From positions 18,428,879 through 18,492,878 of the forward strand of contig NC_071329.1 in assembly GCF_010183535.1 (NCBI RefSeq): 64,000 nt of DNA, read 5' to 3'. The translations under genes were made by a program, and so were the position numbers. Positions 45,570-54,191 of the stretch are shown here, one piece after another (the stretch's first letter is position 1; each line of letters starts with the position of its first letter). This DNA comes from Caenorhabditis remanei. Lineage: Eukaryota; Nematoda; Chromadorea; Rhabditida; Rhabditidae. The notes beneath the pieces were generated by a model. That model had not been told where the DNA came from. It saw nothing but the letters and a program-made list of their open reading frames with translations, and ran no database searches.

Positions 45570-47401
45570 GCTCCTCACTCACTACAGACCCTTCTAAAGC
45601 TTCTGCTTTCTCGGCCGAATTTAGTAAAAATTTCAACCTCTCCCCATCTTCCTCACCTCCTATTTTTGCACCTCATTCTCACTCAAATTCTGAGCCTTCC
45701 CCGACTGAATTGTTCTCTCCCTGGGCTATTGAACTTGCACTTTCTAAACTTCCCCCTCGTTGTGGTTTCTCCCCCCATCTCATCAATTACTTCATTATTA
45801 AATACTGTGCCACATCTCTTGCCCTCCCCCTCTCTATTATTTATACTAGTTCTTTTGAATCCTCTCAAGTCCCTAATTCTTGGAAACACGCCACTGTCAT
45901 TCCTATCTTTAAAAAAGGTATCTCCTCCAACCCCAGTAACTATCGCCCCATATCCCTCACCGATCCTTTCGCCCGTATTTTCGAGCGTATTATCTGTAGA
46001 TATCTTGTTGTCTCCTTTAGCCACAAATTCAACCCCTATCAATTTGGTTTCCTTCCCCGTCGTTCCTGTACGTCTTCTCTAATTTACTCTATATCGGCCT
46101 ACAAATCCATCCTCAAATCTCACAAAACCCTTGATATTATATTGTTGGACTTCCAGAAAGCCTTTGATAAGGTCGATCACCAACTTCTTATTGCCAAACT
46201 CCACTCTTTTGGTGTCCCCTCCCTTATTATTAACTGGTTTGCTGATTTCCTGAGTAACCGTTCCTATTCTGTCATGGTAAACGGTCATATTGACCCCTCT
46301 ATTTCCCTCATCCCTTCCGGTGTTCCACAAGGCACATGCAGTGGTCCCCTCCTGTTTCTCATATTTATCAATGACCTCCTCTCCTCTTTCCCTCCCGACC
46401 TCCATTTCTGTGCCTTTGCTGATGATGTCAAAATATTCTCCCACAGCCCCTCTCTCCTCCAATCTGGCATTGATACTTTAGTTTCTTGGGCTAACACAAA
46501 CCTTCTTCCTCTAGCCCCTTCCAAAACCACTTTGCTCCGCCTTGGTTCTCATAACATGTCCCATCCTTATCACATTGACTCCTTCTCCATTCCCGACTCT
46601 CCCGTTGTTAGAGATCTCGGTCTCCTCACCGACCCTAAACTCAAGTTCCGCGCCCACATCACCCGCACTGTCAATCTCTCTCTCCTCAGGTGTAACCAAC
46701 TATTTAAGTCCTTTAAATCCCTCTCTCCCAATTTCTACATTTCTTTGTTTAAAACATATGTCCTCCCTCTCCTGGAGTACTGTGGCACAGTATATTCCCC
46801 TCCTGCATCCAGCCTCCTTTCTCACTCTCTTGAAAAACCCCTCCGTCTCTACTCTCGTAAAGTCTTACAACGCTGTAACATCTCCTTTTCCTCATACCCC
46901 CACCGTCTCGAAATTCTGAACCTTGTCTCCCTTAGGCACCGCCGACTTAAATCCCAACTTCTCCTCCTTTATAGCTTCATTAGTTGTGCCTCATATTTCC
47001 CCCACCTCAATTATCATGTTAAAATCTCCCAATCCCCTCGTCGTCCCATGACGTTAATCTGCTGCCATCCTTCTATACCCGATTTTTTTTGCTTCCACCA
47101 TTCCAATTTGGAATGCGATTACTACTAATGTCCCCCAATTCCTCCCTCCATCTAAATTCGAAACCCTCCTTAACTCCGCTATTACTCGTTTTTAGTATTT
47201 CAATTAATTGCCTGTTTTCCCCCGGTTTTCTTCTCTTAACTTGCTAACTTCATTAATTTTCTCCCGGTTATTTTACCCCTTATCCCAATTCTCTCACATT
47301 TTCCTTCATATGTTACTAGTCCATCTCGTGAGGGATGTATCTAGTCTCCCCCTTTCTTAATGTTTTTTTTCCTCTGTTATTCTATTTGTCAATAAATATA
47401 T
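45570..47401 (+). mobile_element. 5'-truncated non-LTR retrotransposon (LINE), CR1/Jockey-like
   Basis: A reverse transcriptase frame runs from near 45570 to 47128. Motifs in order: NYRPISL, FGFLPRRSC, LLDFQKAFDKVDH, SGVPQGTCSGPLLFLIFINDL (palm), the catalytic box FADDVKIF, then thumb sequence with LEYCGTVYSPP. The endonuclease and 5' part are missing. An 8-T run at 47083-47090 shifts the frame; the original C-terminus continues in the next frame to a TAG near 47193. The 3' end is AATAAATATA. The unoccupied form of the site (AATCTAAGCTT followed by CAGAATAAATTAC) survives inversely at about 50520-50570 and roughly at 21160, which fixes both ends within a few bases. Dead copy. Confidence 0.9.
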
Positions 47402-47460
47402 AGAATAAATTACTAATTACCCCAATTAACACCAATATCCACTGTTTTCCAAAGCGGGAT

Positions 47461-47786
47461 ATAACGATTTAAAGGATAAATGTAGGAAAAAGATGGGTAA
47501 AAATGAGGACAGAATAGGAATGAGACAAGGTAGTGGCCCCTCTGAGATACAATCTGGCTGCCAGCTGATTCATTATTTGTGACATGGTACTAAACCTTAT
47601 CTCTATTGTCGTTGCAAAATGTCTTATTGTACCTTGAGATAAGATTTAGTGTCACCGATAATGGATTGGCTGGGAGGAAGGTAGATAGTATCGGGACCGG
47701 GTCACTATGGCCTTCATCACCTCTCATTCTCATTCTGTCCTCTCTTTTACCCACGGTTTTCCTACATTTACCCTTTAAATCGTTAT
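47461..47786. mobile_element. TAACGATTTAAAGG-type miniature element, full copy
   Basis: Inverted termini (TATAACGATTTAAAGG and its complement) continue through ATGTAGGAAAA. A TA at each end would fit a TA target. The interior includes AATCCATTATCGGTGACAC on the complementary strand. Partial copies lie at 37895-38100, 44681-44985, 50231-50503 and about 53985-54065. Confidence 0.75.
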
Positions 47787-50157
47787 AACTCTCTTCATTT
47801 TTACTCTACTCAAAATCTTCAAACGGATTCAGAATCCTCACGTCTTCAACTTCCCATTCATATAAAATTCCAGGACATCCGGACATTCGGGACACACAGA
47901 CAGACACTTCCTAAGCTCTCCCGCCTAAATAGAGTCTGTCTGTGTGTCCAGACTGTCCGGATGTCCTTAAAGTTAGTATGAATGGAAAGCTGAAGACGTG
48001 AGGATTCGGAATCAGGCTTCAGATTTTGAAAATAACGGACTTTTACCGATTTACAGCGATTTTAATTCTGAAAATTACTATTTTTGAGATAAAATCGTTG
48101 TAAATCGATAAATTTTCACATTTTTCAAAATCTGATGCCGCGTTTCGGATTCCGTAGATTCAGAAGACGCTGAGTTCCAGGAATTCTAAATTTTGAGAAT
48201 CCTGAGACTCAGAATGATAGAATTCTGGAGGTTCTGGTTATTAAGAAGACGTTAAATTCAAAAAATCCGATTTAAAGTCTGAAAATCACTATTTTTGGGT
48301 TAAGATCGCTGTAATTCGATCAATTTTCTCATTTTTCATTATCTTAAAACGGATTCAGAATCCCGACGCCTTCAGCTTTCCATTCATATCAAATTCTAGG
48401 ACATCCGACACACAGACAGACACTATTTAGACGGAAGAGCTTAGGGAGTGTCTGTCTGTGTGTCCAGACTGGCTGGATGCTCTGGAATTTGATATGAATG
48501 GAAAGCAGAAGACGTGAGGATTCTGAATCTATTCTCAGATTTTGAAAATAGTGGAAATCGACCGATTTACAGCGATTTTAAGTGAAATTAGTTGATTTCT
48601 ATTCAAATTTATTCAACATTTTCTCAGGTGTCTTCAAAATGGGCACTACAACACTCATCATATGTCTCTTCCTTGCGAGTTCTATAAATGCAGGTATTCT
48701 TTTTGTTTTTGATAGAAAATGGTGCTTAAAATAATCGAAATAATGGAAAAGTCGATTTACGCCTGAAAACACACATTGAGATCGGTTGAGATCGACTAAC
48801 TACCATTGAGATCCCGTCATGACTTTCTGGGTTACGGTATAACTCGAAACGAACTTCAACACTCTTTTTTCACGCTTTCCGTGTCAAAAAATGCTAAACT
48901 TCCGCAAAAAATGGCCCTGAAACTCATGAAAAGCAGGAAACGGGACAAATGCGCGCTAGTTTCGATAAAACCTACAAAAAAATTGCTCAACAACTTCATG
49001 AAGCGCGCCGAAGGTAGCCCAGCCTTTTAAAATTTCTAAAAACGCATCAGGAAAACGCGCCAACGTCACCCCAGCCACTTTCGCACTCTTACAGAAAACG
49101 CGCCTCAGTTGCGTCAGCTGCTTCGAAAAAACCCAAAATCTTGCAAACGCGCCTACGTCACTTCTTCGAAGGGGGCATATCTCAAATGTGGGTGGAGCTA
49201 TCAAAAAGTTGTCAACTACAAAAATAAAAAACTAGGCTTGATCTACATAACCATAACACATGTTAAGTTTCTACCGTAACCCAGAAAGCCGTGACGGGAT
49301 CTCAAAGCTAGCCGATCTCAACAAATCTCTCAATTTACGAGTCTGTTTTTTCAGGTATCACTACCAGAACCACTAACGCAACTTCTGAGCCAGCGGCAAC
49401 CGACATAGACACCGAACTCGAGAAGATTTCAAAGGGATGTATTACGATCGCAGACTACAAACTACTAACCAAGAACGTCACCGAGTACATCGCCTACGCA
49501 ATAGGAACAGAGCTAGTCAAGGAGAGTGTAGAGACCATCGGGCTCATCGAGCTACGAGCGGCTCTTCATTTCGGTCCGATGGCTCCATGGACCCATCGGA
49601 GCTATAAGGGGCCCAGTGAGCAAGAGCTTGCCTCGGCCACTCTGGAGCAGTATTACAACTTAACAGAACCGAAATCAATAAGGAGAAGTTTGGATAGTTT
49701 GATGATAGTGGAGAATGATATTCCACGTGGTATCGCTTTTCTGGATGGGCGGTTTCCCGTGATTCGAATGATGTTTAGAGAGAAATTCGAGAAAATGTTG
49801 GGGAAAAGTGCGAAGGATAGGAAGATGGTCGACAGAATGATTGAAGAGTACAATGCGATGCTTAGGAAAATAAGAGATCCAATTGATAAGATATATAACA
49901 GCTACAAATGTGAAAACCGCAGTTATTAGATTTGAAACCAATAAACTTTCCTCGTTTTTCGAAGATTTTTCAGATTTTGTTACAAAAATGAAGCTAGATG
50001 CACCACTATGAGAATGGATACCAAGGTTCGATCCCGCTTGGGGTCAATTTTTCTAATTTTTGACTTTGGCGCACCTGAGGAGCGTTTTCTATAAGAATAA
50101 CGGCGTGGCTGGGGTGACGTTGGCGCGTTTTCATGAGTTTGGTCTATTTGCTATATC
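47488..50157. repeat. Right arm of the 2.67-kb inverted duplication
   Basis: Mirrors 42315-44982. It ends at ATATAGCAAATAG (reverse) next to a CCATGCAACTCTG hAT-type terminus at about 50156-50169, which may mark the outer breakpoint. Confidence 0.9.
48639..49929 (+). CDS. Secreted-family protein, copy D (right arm of inverted duplication)
   Basis: Exons 48639-48693 and 49355-49929 give 209 residues. The 661-bp intron keeps an uninterrupted version of the site where copy F carries a LINE. An acceptor TTCTCAG lies 12 bases before the ATG and AATAAA follows the stop at about 49940. Its close identity with copy C means recent duplication or ongoing gene conversion between arms. Confidence 0.88.
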
Positions 50158-51650
50158 CATGCAACTCTGACACACACATATGATATAAATATTTAAAGGT
50201 ATATGAAACGAGAGATGGCATGCAATTATAGGACAGAATGAGAATGAGAGGTGATGAAGGCCATAGTGACCCGGTCCCGATACTATCTACCTTCCTCCCA
50301 GCCAATCCATTATCGGTGACACTAAATCTTATCTCAAGGTACAATAAGACATTTTGCAACGACAATAGAGATAAGGTTTAGTACCATGTCACAAATAATG
50401 AATCAGCTGGCAGCCAGATTGTATCTCAGAGGGGCCACTATATAAGGCGGTTGGCCATTTTTACCCATCGTTTTTTTCCTACAATTATCCTTTAAATCGT
50501 TATATCCCGCTTTTGAAAACTTTTTGATGTTAATTGGGGTAATTAGTAATTTATTCTGGAAGCTTAGATTATGATGGTTCTGAATATGCTTTTAGATTTT
50601 GAAAATTGATGGAATTACTGCGATTTTCACCAAAAATAGCGATTTTCAGACTTAAAATCGCTGTAATTCGATCAGTTTTCACAGTTTTCAAAATCTGAAA
50701 AGAGATTCAGAATCCTCACGTCTTCAGCTTTCCATTGATCTCAAATTCGACGGGAGAGCTTAAAAAGTGTCTGTCTGTGTGTCCGTCCAAAACGTCCGGA
50801 TGTCCTTGAAAGAGAAGCTGGAGACGTGAGGATTCTGAATCTGTTTTAAGATTTTGAAAAATGTAAAAATCCATCGATTTTTAGCGATTTTAAGTCTGAA
50901 AATCTCTATTTTTGGGTGAAAATTGCTATAAATCGATAAATTTTCACATTTTTCAAAATCCGTTGCCGCGTTTCGGATTCCGTAGATTCAGAAAACGCTG
51001 AGTTTCAGGGATTCCAAATTTTGAGAATCTTGAGACTCGGAATGGTAGAATTCTGGAGATTCTGGTTATTCAGAAGACGTCAAATTCAGAGAATCCGATT
51101 TCTGAAAATCGCTATTTTTGGGTTAAGATCGCTGTAATTCGATCAATTTTCACATTTTTCAAAATCTTCAAACGGATTCAGAATCCTCACGTCTTTAGCT
51201 TCCCATTCATATAAAATTCCGCGACATCCGGACATTTTGGACACACAGACAGACTATATTTAGGCTGGAGAGCTTGAGGAGTGTCTGTCTGTGTGTCCAG
51301 ACTGTCCGGATGTCCTGGAATTTGATATGAATGGGAAGCTGAAGACGTGAGAATTCTGAATCAGTTCTCAGAATTTGAAAAATGTGAGAGTTGACCAATT
51401 TATAGCGATTTTAGGTCCAAAGATTGCAGTTTTGGATGAAAATCACTTCGATTTATTAATTCTCACTTTGTTCAAAATCTGAAACCGAATTCAGAATCTT
51501 AGCCCATTTTTGATCTACGAAAAACCTGAAAATAAATTCAGAATCCTCCCTTTCTATTTACATTTAATGTAATCTATGTAGACTCTTCCGATGCAAATTT
51601 TCAGCTTAAAACTCAAAAAAAACAACCAAATTTCCAGGTCTTCCTTCACC
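49930..51650. other. Intergenic between copies D and E
   Basis: tRNA-like core (about 49998-50048), outer end of the inverted duplication (50157), TAACGATTTAAAGG element (50231-50503), empty LINE site (about 50520-50570), and palindromic ACAGACAGACA repeats (50690-50850, 51170-51395). 50560-51630 is inversely matched by 44985-45570, so the spacer of the inverted duplication is itself a copy of the copy-E upstream region. Confidence 0.7.
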
Positions 51651-53468
51651 ATGAGGACCGCCACTGCTACAGCACTCATCATATCCATCTTTCTCACGAG
51701 TTCTGTAATTACAGGTGAGTATTGTTATCATCGAGACATTCTCATTTTGTAGATCAAATCTAAATCTCTAGTTTTGTAGTTGACAACTTTTCGATAACTC
51801 CGCCCACTTTTGAGATATGCGCCTTTAAAGATGGAAGTTTTCAAAAATTCCTAAATTAGTAATTTTCATCGCCAAGATTTGTTTTTAACATTAAAAAAAC
51901 CGGGAAATTCCGTTTCTGACGTTAAAATCTGTTCAAATCCTAATTTTCCATACATGATACCAAAAATTCGAGTGGGATTTACGCCCGTAAATCGATAAAA
52001 ATCATAAAAAGCGCGTCTAAGGCGCCCCAGTCTCTAAAAAACTATAAAAATGCGCCACATGTGCCCCAGTTTCTTATATTTTCCAAGGCACAAGAAAAAC
52101 GCGTCCCAGTCGCGCCAGCCACTCTTATTCCGTTCAAAACGCGCCAACAGCCACGGAAAACAACGCGTCTTAGGCGCGCCAGACCTGTGAGCTTGCTTCT
52201 TTGAAGGGGCGTATCTCAAAAGTGGGCGGAGCTATCGAGAAGTTGTCAACTACAAAAATAAATATCTCAACATGGTCTACAAGATAAAACTAAATAAAAA
52301 CAAAGATAATTTAAAAATCAAAAAATTGACCCCAAGCGGGATCGAACCCTGGTACCCATTCTCAAAGTGGTGCACCTTGACCAAAATCTTCTTCTCGGTC
52401 AAATTTTGCTAAAAATGTGGTTTTTGACATGAAAAATCAGGTTTTGAGTAGTTTTTAACGTCAGAAATGGAATTTTCCGGTTATTTCGATGTAAAAATCA
52501 CATTTTGGTGTTAAAAATGACGCAATTTCCAACTTTAAAGGCGCATATCTCAAAAGTGGGCGGAGCTATCGAAAAGTTGTCAACTAGAAAAATGTAGCTC
52601 TAGATTTGATCTACAAAATGAATATAATTTTCAGCCTGTTAGTTTCAGGTATCATCGATAGACCCAGTAATGCGACATTATCTGAGTCTGATATTCCTGT
52701 TATCATCGCCCTGCCAGCTCGGAAAGTCATGACGGGATCTCAAAGTTAGTTAGCCGATCTCAACCGATCTAGCGCCGAAGGCGCCCCAGCCATTCTAATT
52801 TCGTTCCAAACGCGCCAACGTCACGCCAGCCATCTAACCGATCTCAACCGATCTCAATTTACCAACCTGTTTTTGCAGGTACCACTACCAGACCCACAAC
52901 TTCTGAGCCCACGGCACCTCCTCCCATGGACCCCGAACTCGAGACAATCTCAAAGGGATGTATTACGATCTCAGACTACAAACTACTAACCAACAACGAC
53001 GTCACCTGGTTCATCGCCTCAATGATAGGAAGAGCATTAGTTGAGGAGAGTGTCTCCACCATCGGGCTTATGGAGCTCCGAGGGGCTCTTCACTTCAGTC
53101 CGATGGCTCCATGGACAAAAACGAACTATACGGAGCCCAGTGAGCAAGAACTCGCCTCGGCCACTCTGGAGCAGTATTATGACCTAAAAGAGCCGAAATC
53201 GATGATGAGAAGTTTGGATAGTTTGATGATAATGGAGAAGGATATTCCACGTGGTGTCGCTTTTATGGATGGGCGGTTCCCTGGGATTCGAATGATTTTT
53301 GCACAGAAATTCCAGAAAATGATGAGAAAAGGGGGAAAGATGGTCATGGATAGGAAGATGGTCGACAGAATGATTGAAGAGTACTCGGCGATGAATAAGA
53401 AAATAAGAGATGCAATTGAAAAGACGAGTTACAACAACTATTGTTGGGATCGCAGTTCTTTGTTTTAA
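51651..53468 (+). CDS. Secreted-family protein, copy E (two exons)
   Basis: Exons 51651-51714 and 52879-53468 give 217 residues. The signal peptide is MRTATATALIISIFLTSSVIT. The mature part follows copies A and F (MDPELETISKGC, MRKGGKMVMDRKMVDRM) and ends NNYCWDRSSLF exactly as copy A. Acceptor TTTCCAG lies 13 bases before the ATG and AATAAA is near 53501. The 1164-bp intron holds a tRNA-like repeat element and a decayed duplicate of the start of exon 2 at about 52649-52715. GTAGACTCTTCCGAT lies about 75 bp upstream and nearly the same motif precedes copy B. Confidence 0.88.
52215..52620 (-). repeat. tRNA-like direct-repeat element in copy-E intron
   Basis: Two same-orientation GCGGAGC arms flank a core at about 52326-52405 (minus strand) with GGGTTCGATCCCGC. 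Confidence 0.65.
52649..52715 (+). pseudogene. Relic of a duplicated exon-2 start inside copy-E intron
   Basis: Follows a good acceptor (GTTAGTTTCAG) and encodes GIIDRPSNATLSES, matching the GITTRPTNATSES start of exon 2 in other copies, then runs into repeat sequence and a stop with no good donor. Including it in an mRNA would end translation. Confidence 0.65.
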
Positions 53469-54191
53469 ATCATAATTATAAATTCACTATTTCTACCAAT
53501 AAACCTCTTTTTCGGATTTTTTTTGTACATTGTAGATCAAATCTAGGGCTACATTTTTATAGTTAACAACTTTTGATAGCTCCGCCCACTTTTGAGATAT
53601 GCAGCTTTAAAGAAGCAAGCTCATAGGTCTGGCGCACCTGAGACGCGCTTTTCCCGTGTCTTCCGTCTGGGCCCTTTAGACAATAAGAGCGGGAAAGTGT
53701 CTGGCGTGAAGTTGGCGCGTTTTCCTAAGGGGCGCCTCACTGAAAACAGCCAAAGTTGATACCTTTTTTCCGGTACTGTATATAGGCTTCTTGTCACGTG
53801 TGATCTCAGGGTTAGACGTTCACTAGGCTAGGCCAGTTCACGTCACAAGTTTCAGAGCTCATAACTCGGCTCGCAGAGACATTTAGCACGTTTTGACTGC
53901 AGAAATGGACTCCCCGTGGTTGAAAATACTTATAATCAAATTTATAGATTGTTTGAAAGTGGCGTCTCCAAATACTTCCCTTGTTAGTGGCCCCCCGATA
54001 TCCAGATAGTATCGGGTCACTCGACCTTCCGCTTCATATTCTGTCCTCCTTATTAATGTTTCCAGGTCATCCTCCTTTGAATCTTTACATCTCGCTTCAT
54101 TTTCACCCGACACAAAATCTGAGAACTGATTCAGAATCCTCACGTCTTCAGCTTTCTAATCATATCTGTTTATTTATTGTGTGTCTTCAAA
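53469..54191. other. Intergenic between copies E and F
   Basis: GCGGAGC arm (about 53530-53615), GGCGCGCC-type repeats, a unique block 53760-53980, a partial TAACGATTTAAAGG element (about 53985-54065) and a GATTCAGAATCCTCACG repeat directly before copy F. Confidence 0.5.

Noticed and set aside
45683..46530. Minus-strand frames opposite the LINE
   Set aside because: Antisense of the reverse transcriptase; no motifs.
44678..50365. Repeated short frame starting MSLQNVLLYLEIRFS in three places
   Set aside because: It is internal sequence of the TAACGATTTAAAGG miniature element; no other support.
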